Assembly (NCBI GenBank): GCA_006176705.1
Contig: QRFJ01002123.1
Location: 186,001 to 250,000 of the forward strand
Length of the DNA stretch: 64,000 nt
Reading direction: 5' to 3'
From: Cocos nucifera
Lineage: Eukaryota; Streptophyta; Magnoliopsida; Arecales; Arecaceae
Below are positions 36,199 to 48,230 of this stretch, piece after piece (position 1 is the first letter of the stretch; each line of letters starts with the position of its first letter). Made by a program: the position numbers and the translations under genes. The notes below the pieces were generated by a model, which saw only the letters and a program-made list of their open reading frames with translations, did not search any database and had not been told where the DNA came from.

Positions 36199-36960
36199 TT
36201 GGTGGGCTTTACTGGCGATGTTGTGCCAGTTGAAGAAATAATAACACTAACTGTGGCTGCAAGGCAATACCCAAAGCGAGCTGAGGTACAGGTCGATTTT
36301 TTAGTAGTGAAGGCTCTATCAGCCTACAATACAATTCTCAACCGACCAGGTCTAAACGCACTTCAGGCTATGGTGTCGACCTACTACTTGAAAGTGAAGT
36401 TTCCGACAAGCTGTGGAATCAGGAAGATCAGGCCTTAGCAAGGCACTGTTACTCCATCGCCTTATAGAAGGGAAGCCATCCCAATCGTTGCCCAGTTGAT
36501 GGGCTAGATGCCTACGATGACCTTACGAAGGAACGAGATGAGCCCATGGAAGATTTTGTAATTATCCCTCTAAATGATGGAAGCACAGAGCATACGGTGC
36601 AAATCAATTCCAACTTGAGAGATGAAGTCCAAGAATAGCTTGTCGCCTTCCTACGGAGGAATACCGACATCTTCACTTGGATTCCAACAGATATGTCAGG
36701 AATTAATGCCGAGGTCATGGAACATCGGTTGGCTGTTAACCCCAAGTATAGATTAGTGAAGGAAAAAATTCGGGGCCATGCGCCAAAAAGGCTGAAGGCA
36801 ATAGCGGAGGAAGTGGATAAGCTCCTTAAAGTCGGATTCATCCGAGAAGTCCACTACCCAAGTTGGGTCTCCAATGTAGTCCTAGCCAAGAAGGCCAATG
36901 GCAAGTGGAGGATGTGTATCAACTTTAAGAAGTTGAACAAGACCTACACAAAGAATTAAA
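36199..36960 (+). pseudogene. Element H protease tail and N-terminal reverse transcriptase
   Basis: The frame reads LVGFTGDVVPVEEIITLTV, VQVDFLVVKALSAYNTILNR and PGLNALQAMVSTYYLKVKF, the block after the Tat protease active site. After frame damage comes NTDIFTWIPTDMSGINAEVM and the RT start EEVDKLLKVGFIREVHYPSW, VVLAKKANGKWRMCINFKKL. It then stops at K-T-Y-T-K-N. The next residues of gypsy RT, down to the YxDD block, are absent. Confidence 0.85.
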
Positions 36961-37740
36961 TGCGCCTTCGAAGTGACCTCAGGAAAGTTCTTGGAGTTCA
37001 TGGTCTCAAGGTAGGGGATCGAAGCTAATTCAGAGAAGATCCTGGCCATCCAGGAGATGACTGCTCCAAAGTTAATAAAGAAAGTCCAGCGCCTGATCGA
37101 GAAGGTGGCATCCTTAAACCGCTTTGTTTCAAAGTTCGTCGAGCGGTGTATGCCCTTCTTCCAGATCCTCAAGCAATCAAAGACCTTTTGCTAGATGGTA
37201 GAGTGCCAATAGGCATTTGAAGAACTCAAGAGCTATCTTGGTTTACCCCCACTGTTGGCAAAACCTGAGCCTAGAGAAGAGTTGTTCCTATACCTAGTGG
37301 TCTCTCCTGTAGCCTTGGCAGTGGTCCTAGTCAAGAAAGAGGCAAAAATGCAATGGTCGATCTACTACATGAGCTGAGTCTTGAGAGATGCGGAGACCAT
37401 GTATACTAAATTAAAAAAAATTAACTTACACTCTTTTGATTACAGCCAGGAGACTTTGGCCCTACTTCCAAGGGCATGCCATAACACTCCTCACTGATCA
37501 ACCAATCAAGATAGTTTTTCATCGAACAGATATCTCTGAAAGAATAGCGAAGTGGGCTATTGAACTGACAGAGTTCGACATCAACTATCAACCTCGGTCG
37601 TCAATTAAAACTCAGATACTGGCTAATTTTATAGTCGAATGTACGATCCTGGATGATGCCGAACCTGAGCGAGATGAGATCAGGATTTTGTGGTTACAAC
37701 CAAGCTCTCCCGAAGAAAGAGCGGACCTTCCCGAAGATTT
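36961..37740 (+). pseudogene. Element H RT thumb and RNase H
   Basis: It resumes at KCAFEVTSGKF, the position after the RT catalytic core, then EFMVSRGIEA-like, EMTAPKLIKKVQRL and SLNRFVSKFVERCMPFFQIL. RNase H blocks follow: REELFLYLVVSPVALAVVLV, then after a frame change RLWPYFQGHAITLLTDQPIK and IAKWAIELTEFDINYQPRSS. The frame ends in a TGA at about 37742. Confidence 0.83.
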
Positions 37741-38545
37741 CTGAGCCTTGTATGTGGATGGCTCTTCCAATGCTTTCAGTGCAGGTGCTAGACTGATCTT
37801 GGTTAATTTCGAAGGGATCATTGCCGAGTATGCACTATGCTTTGAGTTTCCTGCAACAAACAACGGGATAAAATATGAAGCTCTGATAGCAGGGCTAAAG
37901 ATAGCAAAAGAACTAGAAGAGTTTCCTACAATGAATAATGGGATAGAATATGAAGCTCTGATAGCAGGGCTAAAGATAGCAAAAGAACTAGAGGCAGACC
38001 AGCTCCAGGCTTATAGTGACTCATAGTTGGTAGTGGGATAAGTCAATGGCAGTTATGAAGCTCGAAAGAAAAGTATGATAAAGTATCTTGAGAAAGTAAA
38101 GAGCATGACCTCAGCCTTCAATGACTTTGGCATTCAGCAAATTATAAGGGTAGAGAATACCAGAGCCGACCTCCTATCCAAGCAAGCCACACTTGCCCAC
38201 AACGAACTTTCCAAAGAAGTATACTTTGAAGTGTTGAAGTGCTCGAGTACGGAAGAGCCACGGTCCATAATGCAGATCGATCATGAGCTTTGCTGGATCG
38301 ATCCATTGATCACTTATCTCAAAGATGGGACACTCCTTTATGATCCAAAAGAAGCTCGAAAGCTGAGAAACCAAGCCTTTCGATATATTTTGTATGAGGA
38401 TAAGCTATACAAGAGATCATACTTCTTGCCACTTTTGAAATATCTCCAACCTTCGGAAGCCAATTTTGCACCGTGGGAAGTGCATGAAGGAATCTATGAG
38501 AGCCATCTAGGTGCCAGATCCCTATCTCATAAGTTGCTTCGATAA
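37741..38545 (+). pseudogene. Element H second (archaeal-type) RNase H and linker to integrase
   Basis: LYVDGSSNAFSAGARLILVN is the first catalytic-Asp block, and KYEALIAGLKIAKELE the second. That block is duplicated in frame (37844-37918 and 37919-37993, 25 residues each). QAYSDS carries a third acidic residue, then ENTRADLLSKQATLAHNE ends the domain. The integrase zinc region has degraded blocks (YESHLGARSLSHKLLR). Stops are at 38024 and 38545. A second RNase H of this type is a Tat-lineage marker. Confidence 0.85.
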
Positions 38546-39482
38546 GGATATTATTCGCCGACTATGCATCATGATTGTGTCGAATATGTTAAAAGGTATG
38601 ACCGCTGCCAGAGGAACATAAATATACAAAGGCAACCAGCCTCCAAGCTTACACCCCTGAGTGCTTCTTGGCCATTTGCACAATGGAGAATGGATATACT
38701 TGGCCCCTTCCCGATGGCATCCGAACAATGGAAGTTTCTCTTAGTGGCAATCGACTACTTCACCAAATGGATCAAGGCCGAACTCCTAGCAAAAATTACT
38801 AAAGCTAAAGTACAAGACTTTATCTAAAAGTTGATTGTTTATAGGATCGGCCTGGCCCAAACCCTTGTAATGGATAATGGGTGATAATTTATCAAAATGA
38901 AGTTTGCTGAGTTCTATGAGGATTTGAACATCTCTATAATTTCACATCAGTGGCCCATCCGCAAGCAAATGGTGAAGCAGAGGTGACCAACAGGATCTTA
39001 TTGTAGGATATTAAGGCAAGACTTAAAAGAGCAAGGAGAACTTGGGTGGATAAATTCTACTATGTACTCTAGGCATACCGAACTACTCAAAGACTGCCAA
39101 CTGGAGAAACACCATTCGTCTTGGCCTTCAAAATGGAAGCGGTTATCCCAACCAAGCTCAAACTTCCATCGACATGAGTCATGGCCTTTAATGAGCAATG
39201 TAATTCACAAGACCTCAGAGCTAACCTTGACCTACTAGAGAAAAAATAAGAAGAGACCCAAGTTTGGATGGCTGCTTACAAGCGAAGGGTGGCTTGATAC
39301 TACAACTCCAAAGTCAAAGATAAAGTATTCAGAGTGGGAGACTTAATACTTCGACGAGCAGCCATTTCTCAACCTCAAAATCATAAACAGCTCACTCTAA
39401 ATTAGGAAGGACCCTACGAGGTTAAGAAAGTTATCCAGTCTGGGACATATTACCTAAAGAAGCTCGGAGGAGCCAATCTATC
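38546..39482 (+). pseudogene. Element H integrase core
   Basis: CVEYVKRYDRCQR is the end of the HHCC finger. WPFAQWRMDILGPFP holds the first catalytic Asp, and FTKWIKAELLAKITKAKV follows. LVMDNG has the second Asp and is followed by two stops. PQANGEAEVTNRIL, reached after a frame change, holds the Glu. The chromatin-side tail reads QLTLN-EGPYEVKKVIQSGTY and YLKKLGGANL, and is cut by F at 39482. Confidence 0.83.
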
Positions 39483-39960
39483 TAAAGGAAAAACCTATTT
39501 TTCGGATCAGATTCATTCAAATAGAGTTTGACCAAGAGGAATATTTCAAAGATTTTTTTCTTAGATCTAAATTAGATCTGATACTTTTTAGATTTGATTT
39601 GATGGATCTAATAAAATAAATTAAATTAAATTAAATTAGATTTAATTTATATCTTGTTCTTGGATAATCTTATTATCCTATGATGATCCTACTAATTGCA
39701 TGAGGTTCTAAATGTAGCCACGCAATCGCCTGACCTCTACCAGTATCCACTCAAGCAAGATCTGGATATCTTCTCCTTCTAAATCTTTCATCCAAAGATC
39801 AAATTTGGATCTGATCTTGAAGGTCTTCAAAATAACTTTTGAAGATCCGATGTCTTCTCTTGCAGTAGTGTTGCTTTCTTCCTTTCTTGTCGCCTTTCTC
39901 TTGACTGGATCGCATCAAACTAAAGCCCAAAGCCCCTTGGACATGGAGAGGAGAGAGAGG
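39483..39960 (-). repeat. 3' LTR of F, distal part
   Basis: It matches 52162-52640 and continues at 44526 beyond G. The left terminus is TAAAGG where the 5' LTR has TGAAGG, so the LTR end CA mutated to TA. Confidence 0.88.
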
Positions 39961-42250
39961 TATTAGATATATATGCCCTAGAAGCCAAAATTGGCTGACA
40001 CTTGTAATACACTTCTAGGGGCAAAATTATAATTTTGACTAATATCAATAAAATGAATTATTTTCTATCACATATGTGTATTTAGTGTCTGTGATACATC
40101 CTTTGAGTTAATGGTAATGATAATTCATATTTTCGAGAGTTGAAAATTTAAGACATGAATAATCATTATTAACTCATAAAATGCTTCCGACCATAGGATC
40201 ATCATGAGGATGGTGATTGATCCGGAAGGTTGGTGTACAATCGCTTCTCTTTAGTAGATGAGTCTTGAGTCTACGGTGTGGAAACATCAGAGCGAGAGTA
40301 CAGATACTCGTTAGAGAACGAGGGCACTGAGCGTGACCACCTCGAGTAGTCATTAGGAAGTCTACCTTCTCGTCAATGACTGACTCGATGCTGCAGTAGT
40401 GTGTCTGGTTCTTTGACCTGAGGTGCATCGGCAGTTCACCTTGAGGGTGTTATAGTTTGACTACACCATTACTCGGTCTCCTAGCCATATGGAACCCTGA
40501 GGTGTATGTTGGCTATAGCATGTTCATTGTAGGAACTGGATTGCATCAAGATGGAATCTATCTACCTCGGTGGTAGAGGAGCAGCCCTATGATGATCATG
40601 AGAATCAAGTCCAGAAGCCCATGGCCATGGCAGAGTGAAATAATAGAAAGAGTTTCTATTTAGATTTTCACATTGGACTCGAATCGAATGATTACATCAT
40701 ATGACAGAGACTAGGGTTTGACGAGTTCACCTTAACCCTAATCTGATCGGGGCTCAAGATAGAAGAACTTAATCACACAGGTAGCTGCACCAAGAGGTTC
40801 GCATTCAGCTCTGATGGGTTGCCACCATATACTGCTAGGTGTCACTGGTGGATTTTGGGAGCAATTAGAATGATTTAGATGATCGATCATTCTAGCTGTT
40901 CGAATCAGAAGAGTTCTGATCCATCGAAAGGAGTTTCGATGATGTCGATGATAGAGATCATGACATATCCCATTACCATACAGAACTGAACCTAACTGGG
41001 TCACACAAACAAGGGTTTGAATCTGGTGATCATCAATTGAACTGATCTAGTTCAATTGATCTGAATGAGATTCAATTAGGTTCAAGGAAATCGTGCTAGC
41101 ACTCGATTGAACCTAACGTTCTTCTTTTACTATCATAAATAAGTTGTCCTGACTGAGCCAAAAGGAGTTTGTGCTCAATCAGAGGCCTTCATATGGTCTG
41201 ACTGGAGGTTGTCCAAGTCAGAAAAGGTTGTCTTATTTTGTAAGACATTACCTGCCATTTTTGGTCACCTGCCATTTCTTGTTCTTTGACTTTGGTCAAA
41301 AGTCTACCTTTGACTGGTCAAACGTTGACCATTGACACTTTGACTTTTGACCACATGTCATGCACCTATTGGAGAGCTGGTGGGGGCTTGTCCCCCTGCC
41401 AGAACCTGGCAAGGAGAAGGGCGCACGCCACCCTTGGCGTGTGCCCAAGTTGGAGGCGCCTAGGAGTCCTTGTTGGACAAGGACTCCATCTCCTTTTTGG
41501 ATTCCAATTAGAGTTCTCCTAAGAACCAACTTTGACTGGTCTTAGGCCCCTCTAAGGAGGAATCCAGGGGACTCTATTCCCACCAATCAGATTTAGATCT
41601 GATTTCACAAAGGGTTGTGATTGGTTGGGAAGAAGAGGAGTTGGATCACAGCTTAGTCTATAAATAAGACCCTGCGCCCAACTCAAATTGAAGGAATTTG
41701 AATCATAAAATTCCCCACGCCCCAAGGCTGCCTCTCCCCTCCTCCTCCATGCCAAACCCACCTTCTCCCTCTCCTCTCCACGTCCAAAAGAAGTTTTGGA
41801 CCTTGGTTGGTGCGATCCAGATCAGAGAAAGGCGATCAAAAGCTAAGAAGGCTGCGCTGCTGCAAAGGACGACTGCTGATCTTCAAAAGGAGTTTTGAAG
41901 ATCCTCCAGATCAGATCCAGATCTGATTTTTGGAGATGTGATAGAGAAGAAGAGGATCTCCAGATCCAACCCGAGTGGATACCGGTAGAGGCCAGGCACT
42001 TGCGTGGCTAGATCCAGAACCTTCCGCTGCAATTACAGGATCATCAACAGGGTAATAGGATTACCCAAATCAAGGTAAATTAAATTTGATTTAATTTATC
42101 TTAAATTTTATTTTATTTATTAAAATAATAAGAATCAGATCTAAAATATCTTAAGATCTGATTAGATCAAAGAAAAAAATTTTTGAAATATATCTCTTGA
42201 TCTGATCAGATCTGAACGAACCTGGTCCGACAAATCAGGATTTTCCTTCA
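39961..42250 (+). repeat. 5' LTR of element G
   Basis: It is 2290 bp, starting TATTAG (family start TGTTAG) and ending TTCCTTCA. It is homologous to the F LTR read on the other strand. TATA box TATAAATA at 41659-41666. Open frames at 41286-41898 are LTR shadows. Confidence 0.9.
41659..41666 (+). promoter_or_regulatory. TATA box of the G 5' LTR
   Basis: TATAAATA is conserved at 43939-43946 in the 3' LTR fragment. Confidence 0.6.
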
Positions 42251-42252
42251 AC

Positions 42253-42268
42253 TGGTATCAGAGCCAAG
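42253..42268 (+). other. Primer binding site of element G (tRNA-iMet)
   Basis: TGGTATCAGAGCCAAG lies two bases after the LTR, the full consensus form of the iMet site. Confidence 0.88.
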
Positions 42269-43474
42269 GTTCTAAAAGTATTTAGATCTAATTTTAAATT
42301 TATTTTAATTAGAAAATAAGTGATTTTAGATGTCACATGAGATGTGATCAGATCTGAAATTAGAAAAAATTAAAATTAAATGATTTGGATCTAAGATTAG
42401 AAAATATGCATGACTAGTTCTAAAATAGAATAGTTCTATAGAATAGTCTTGCATGTTTTTGATTTAATTTGATTAAATCATATTTTAGATCTATTTATTT
42501 ACTATTTTTTGATATTATAATTATTATAATAACATCTAAAAAATAGTAAATAAAAATTATTTAATTTTAAACATCATATGAGATATGATTGATGCATGTC
42601 TAGACTAGTTGTAGAATAGTTCTACATAATTATCTAGATTAGAATTTATTTTGATTAGATCAATTTAAATCTAATTTTTTAGATTATTATGAGATAATTT
42701 AGATCTGAAAATATGCATGATTCGATACATGAGATGTATGCAAAATATGCCATGATTAGATCTAATTTGTATATGAGATATATGATATAGATCTAAAACT
42801 GTTTTGTAGTATTGCATGTTCCTGATTAAGGCATTCCTCTTGGCCGTCCGGTCATAAGAACGAAGAAGAGGTTTAAAGGCCCTCTCTTCCCATTCGATGG
42901 GGTGTTCTTATGATGTGTAGGGGTGCTGCGTGTTCGTCCTTAATCAGAAACCCAAAACTTACTTTCTGCAAAATCCTAGATCCTGAAACCCTAGGATTTA
43001 TTGTGCATATTTTGTTTACGAACCCTACTTAATTAAGAAATTAAGATTATGAAATATTAATTAGGTCTAAAATTGAGAATTTTAGATCTAAGACATATTC
43101 ATAATACTGGGTTCGGGCTTGGGTAGCTCAATTAGGTCTAAGCGGTTGATCAAACCGAATCAAGAGTTGGTTAGATGGGATCAATAATGCTTAAATTGAC
43201 CAGCCTAATAGGATTAAGTCTGGGTCAAGATCGAGTCACGATCAAGCAAGACCTAATTAGGCTCAGAGGTTAGAGTCTGGATTGTAGGCTAACCCAATTG
43301 GTTCTGGCTCAATAATTTGGTGTCTAAGGTAAGTTTGGCACATACGATCGACTGGTTTTTAATTGAAAGCTACTCGACTTGAATGCGTTTCTGTATGAGT
43401 TAATGGCATATTCCTTCCATCGATCTTACTTACCTGGCCATATCTGTTGACAAACTCATTGGAGCTTGTCAGGT
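42269..43474 (+). other. Element G leader up to the deletion junction
   Basis: This is noncoding, homologous on the opposite strand to the leader of F. It ends in a junction with the 13-bp repeat ATTGGAGCTTGTC at 43458 and 43482. Confidence 0.78.
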
Positions 43475-44520
43475 ATATCTGATTGGAGCTTGTCCAAGTT
43501 AGAAAAGGTTGTCTTATTTTATAAAATATTACCTGCCATTTTTGGTCACCTGCCATTTCTCATCCTTTGACTTTGGCAGACGTTGACCTTTGACTGGTCA
43601 AACATTGACCATTGATACTTTGACTTCTATCCACATGTTACGCACCTATTGGAGAGCTGGTGGAGGCTTGTCCCCCTACCAAAATCTGGCAAGGAGGAGG
43701 GCGCATGCCACCCTTGGCATGTGCCCAAGTTGGAGGCGCCCAGGAGTCCCTGTTGGACAGGGACTCCATCTCCTTTTTGGATTCCAATTAGAGTTCTCCT
43801 AAGAACCAACTTTGACTGATCTTAGGTGCCCTCTAAGGAGAAATCCAGGGGACTTTATTCCTACCAATCAGATTTAGATCTAATTTTACAAAGGTTTGTG
43901 ATTGATTGAGAAGAAGAGGAGTTGGATCACGCTTAGTCTATAAATAAGATCCTGCGCCCAACTCAAATGAGGATTGGAATCACAATTCTCCATGCCCCAA
44001 GGCTGCTTCTCCTCTCCTCCTCCATGCCAAACCCATCTTCTCCCTCTCCTCTCCACGTCCAAAAGGAGTTTTGGACCTTGGTTGGTGCGATCCAGATGAG
44101 AGAAAGGTGACTGAAAGCTAGAAGGCTGCGCTGCTGCAAAGGACAACTACTGATCTTCAAAAAGAGTTTTGAAGATCCTTCAGATTAGATCTAGATCTAA
44201 TTTTTGGAGATATGATAAAGAAGAAGAGGATCTCCAGATTCAGCCTGAGTGGATACTGGTAGAGGCCAAGCATTTACGTGGCTAGATCCAGAACATTTTG
44301 CTGCTTACAGGATCATCAACGGATAATAGGATTACCCACTTTAAGGTAAATTAAATCTGATTTAATTTATCTAAATTTATTTTAATTTTTAAAATAATAA
44401 TAATCAAAACTAAAATATCTTAGATCTAATACAGATCAAAGAGTAAAAATTTTTTAAATATATCTCTTGATCTGATCAGATCTGAACGAATCTGGACCAA
44501 AAAATTAGGATTTTCCTTCA
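43475..44520 (+). repeat. 3' LTR of element G, 5'-truncated
   Basis: It matches about 41195-42250 of the 5' LTR and ends TTCCTTCA directly before the AGAGG duplication. Confidence 0.9.
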
Positions 44521-44525
44521 AGAGG

Positions 44526-46327
44526 ATCAGAGGTAGGCATGAAGAATTGATGGAGATGGCTATGTGGCATGGGCAAGGGGAGAACCTCTCTAAACCTAGG
44601 TGTGGATAGGATTTATATAGACCCTACTGCACCATGCAGTGCCACATCATCCCGGCCAATCACATCTCTTCGTGCAATTAGATCTAAATTCGATTGACGG
44701 GATGACATCACCTGATCCAATCAAATAAGAGCCCCTCTTCAACATCCTTAGGTGGCACCAAGATTGGTCAAAGTAGAGTCTTAGGCGCCACCTAAGTTTA
44801 TTCCATGAAGCAATCTAGAGTCCCATCTGTATGGGACTCCAGGCATCATTATCCTTAGGCGCATGCCTCCCTAGGCATGCACCCCCTTCTTTCCTCTTTT
44901 TAGTAGGAGGACAAACCCCCATCTACTCTTCTATGGATGCATGACATATGGGCAGATGTCTAAGGGTCAAAGGTCAATGTTTGACCAAAGTCAAAAGACA
45001 AGAATTAGCAGGTGATGAAAAATGGTAGGTGTTGTCTCAAATTTATCTCATAAATTAAGACAACCCTTTTCTAACCTAAACAAGCTCCAGACAAACCAAG
45101 TAAAGGTACCTGAGTGAGTTCAAATATATTTGGCTTAGTCGAGATAACATTTAATGATTGTTGAAGAAGAACTTTAGGCTCAATCGTGTGCTAGCATGAT
45201 TTTCTTGAACCTAATTGAATCTAATTCAAATCAATTAAACTAGGTTAGTCCAATTGATGAACTCTAGATCCAAATCCTTATTTGTGTGATCCAGTTAGGT
45301 TCACTTCTGTATGGTCATGAGATATGTCACGATCTCTATCATTGACATCATCGAAACACCTTCCAATGGATTAAAACTTTTCTGATTCAGATAACTAGAA
45401 TGATCGATCATCCAAATCATTTTAATTGCTCCCAAAATCCACTAGTGACACCTAGCAGTATATGGTGGCAATCCATCAGAACTAAAAATGAACCTCTTGG
45501 AGTAGTTACATGTGTGATTAAATTCTTCTAGCTTGAGCCCCGATCGATTTAGGGTTAAGGTGAACTCGTCAAACCCTAATTTCCATCATATGAATTAATC
45601 ATTCGATTCAAGTCCAATGTGAAAACCTTAATAGAAACTCTTTCTATCATTTCACTCTACCATGGCCATGGGCTTATGGACTTAATTCTCGTGATCATCA
45701 TAGGGCTGCTCCTCATCTACCGAGGTAATAGATTTTCTCTTGGGGCAATCCAATTCCTAGAATGAACATGCTATAGCCAACATACACCTCAGAATTTCGA
45801 ATGGCTAGGAGATCGAGTCATGGTGTAGTCAAAGTATAACACCCTCAAGGTGAACTATCGATGCACCTCAGGTCAAAGAACCAGATACACCACTGCAGCT
45901 TCGAGCCAGTCATCGACAAGAAGGTAGACTTCCTTATGACTGCTCGAGGTGTCATGCTCAGTGCCCTCATTCTCTAACGAGTACCTATAATCTCGCTCCC
46001 GATGTCTCTACACCGTAGACTCAAGACTCATCTACTATAAAGAAGCGATTGTACACCAACCTTCTGGATCAATCACCATCCTCATGATGATCCTACGATC
46101 GAGAGCATTTAATGAGTTAATAATGAAAATTCATGTCTTAAATTTTCAACTCTTGAAAATAAGAATTATCATTGCCATTAACTCAAAGAATGTATCACAG
46201 ACACTAAATACACATTATGATAGAAAATAATCCATTTTATTATTTATAGTTAAAATTATAATTTTGTCCTTAGAAGTGTATAATAAGTGTCAGCCAATTC
46301 TAACTTCTAGGACACACATATCTAACA
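44526..46327 (-). repeat. 3' LTR of F, proximal part
   Basis: It continues the F LTR after G. The minus-strand start TGTTAG is at 46327, directly after the polypurine tract (AAGTGGGAGTT, 46328-46342 read on the minus strand). Confidence 0.9.
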
Positions 46328-46393
46328 AACTCCCACTTGACCTAAAGCAAATTGGCTACAAATCTAAGTCCCACTTGACCTAAAGCCAACAAA

Positions 46394-48180
46394 CTTGGGC
46401 TTCAATCTTCTGCTGGCCCAATGGCTTTGTGAGTGGATCTACCGTATTATCTGCAGAGTCTACTCTCTTGACCTCGACATAACCTTTCTCGAGGTAATCA
46501 TGGATGAGGTGGTATCATCGCTTGATGTGCTTGGATTTCTTGTGAGACCTCGACTCTTTAGCAAGGGCTATGGTGCCATTGTTATCACAGTATAGAGGAA
46601 TGACATCTGATGGCATCACTCTGATCTCTACGATAAACTTCTTATACCAAAATGCCTCCTTCCTAGCTTCTGATGCAGCGATGTACTCTGCTTCCATGGT
46701 GGAATCTGCTATCACTATTTGCTTGAAACTCTTCCAACTGACAGCACCATCATTACACACAAACAGACTTTCAGATGTCGACTTTCGATCATCTACATCG
46801 ATCATAAAATCTAAGTCTGTATACCCTTGGACTTGGAGTTCTCCATTACCAAAAACCAACAACATATCCTTAGTTCTTCTCGAGTACTTAAGGATACAGT
46901 TCATAGAAGTCCAGTGTTCTTCATCTGGATTCGACTGATATCTGCTCGTGACACTCATAGCATGAGCTATATCAGGACGTGTACATAACATGGCATACAT
47001 GAGACTCCCTATTGCTGAAGCATAAGGGATCTTGCTCATGCATTCTATCTCCTCAGATGTGCTAGGGCACATCTTCTTGGAGAGATGAATGCCATGTCCG
47101 AAGGATACTAATTCCCTCTTAGAGTTTTTCATGCTAAACCTCTTTAGCACTTCCTCCATATACATCTTCTGTGAAAGTCCTAGCATCCTATTCGGTCTAT
47201 CTCTATAAACCTTAATTTCTAGAATAAAAGATGCTTCTCCTAGATCTTTTATGGATAATTCTTTGGATAACCATATTTTAACTATGGTCAATATGGGAAT
47301 ATCATTCCTAATAAGGAGGATATCATCCACGTACAATACAAGAAAGATAATAGCACTCCCACTGACCTTTTTGAAGACACATAGCTCCTCCTCATTCTTG
47401 ATGAAACCAAATAATTTGATCACATCATTAAAACAAGTATTCCAGCTCCGAGGTGCTTGCTTAAGTCCATATACGAACCTTTGCAGCTTGCATACCTTAT
47501 GATCAGCATCACTGGATGTAAAATCTAGCGGCTATTCCATATAGATATCTTCCTCAAGGTATCCATTTAAGAATGTCATTTTCACATCCATTTGCCATAT
47601 TTCATAATCAAAATATGTTGCAATAGCAAGCAATGTGCGGATGGATTTTAGTATAGCTATTAGCGAAAAGGTATCCTGATAGTCAAAGCCTTCGTGTTGA
47701 CTATATCCTTTTGCCACTAATCTAGCTTTGAATGTCTCTACATTCCCATTTGCACCAATCTTTCTCTTGTAGATCTATTTACACCTAATAGGTACTATAC
47801 TTTCTGGTGGATCTACCAAGGTCCAAACTTGGTTTGAGTGCATCAAGTCAATTTCTGACTTCATTGCCTCTAACCATTTCTCAGAGTCGATATCCGATAT
47901 CATCTCATCATAGGTTTTGGGATCATCACCATGAACCCCATTACCTACGAGGAATATTTTCTCCACTTTCTCTGAAATAGTACCTAAGTACCTCTCAAGG
48001 GGATGGAAAACCCTCTCCAATCTATGAGGTGGAGGAGATAATGATTGTATTGGCTCAACCTGATTTGGTTCCATTTGGTCCTTATCTCATTGCTCTTGTG
48101 AGACTTTCTCCTCGAGCTTGATCTGCTTTTCAATGCCGCTATCTTGAATAAACTATTTTTCAAGAAAGATGGCATGTCGA
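46394..48180 (-). pseudogene. Element F reverse transcriptase and RNase H
   Basis: On the minus strand the frame reads SEIDLMHSNQVWTLVDPPES, a TAG where W is usual (CK-stop), then FDYQDTFSLIAILKSIRTLL, QMDVKMTFLNGYLEEDIYME, another stop, KLQRFVYGLKQAPRSWNTCF and LVLYVDDILLIRND with the catalytic YVDD intact. RNase H blocks follow: RPDIAHAMSVTSRYQSNPDE, MEAEYIAASEARKEAFWYKK and LYCDNNGTIALAKESRSHKK. A frame change near 46515 separates the last block (DNTVDPLTKPLGQQKIEAQ). Of the copia pols in the window this is the least damaged. Confidence 0.88.
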
Positions 48181-48230
48181 CTCACAATCATATTGTGATC
48201 TTCTGAAATATAAAAATAATATCCTATAAA

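Larger units (their letters stand above)
39961..44520 (+). mobile_element. Element G: deleted Ty1/copia of the same family as F, inserted in F's LTR
   Basis: The TSD AGAGG is at 39956-39960 and 44521-44525. The 5' LTR is full (39961-42250), then primer site and part of the leader (42251-43474), then only the last ~1046 bp of the 3' LTR (43475-44520). Gag, pol and the first half of the 3' LTR are missing through one internal deletion. The orientation is opposite to F. Confidence 0.92.

Noticed and set aside
41286..41898. Several ORFs on both strands, partly repeated at 43590-44160
   Set aside because: They fall in the LTRs of G and recur only because the LTR recurs.
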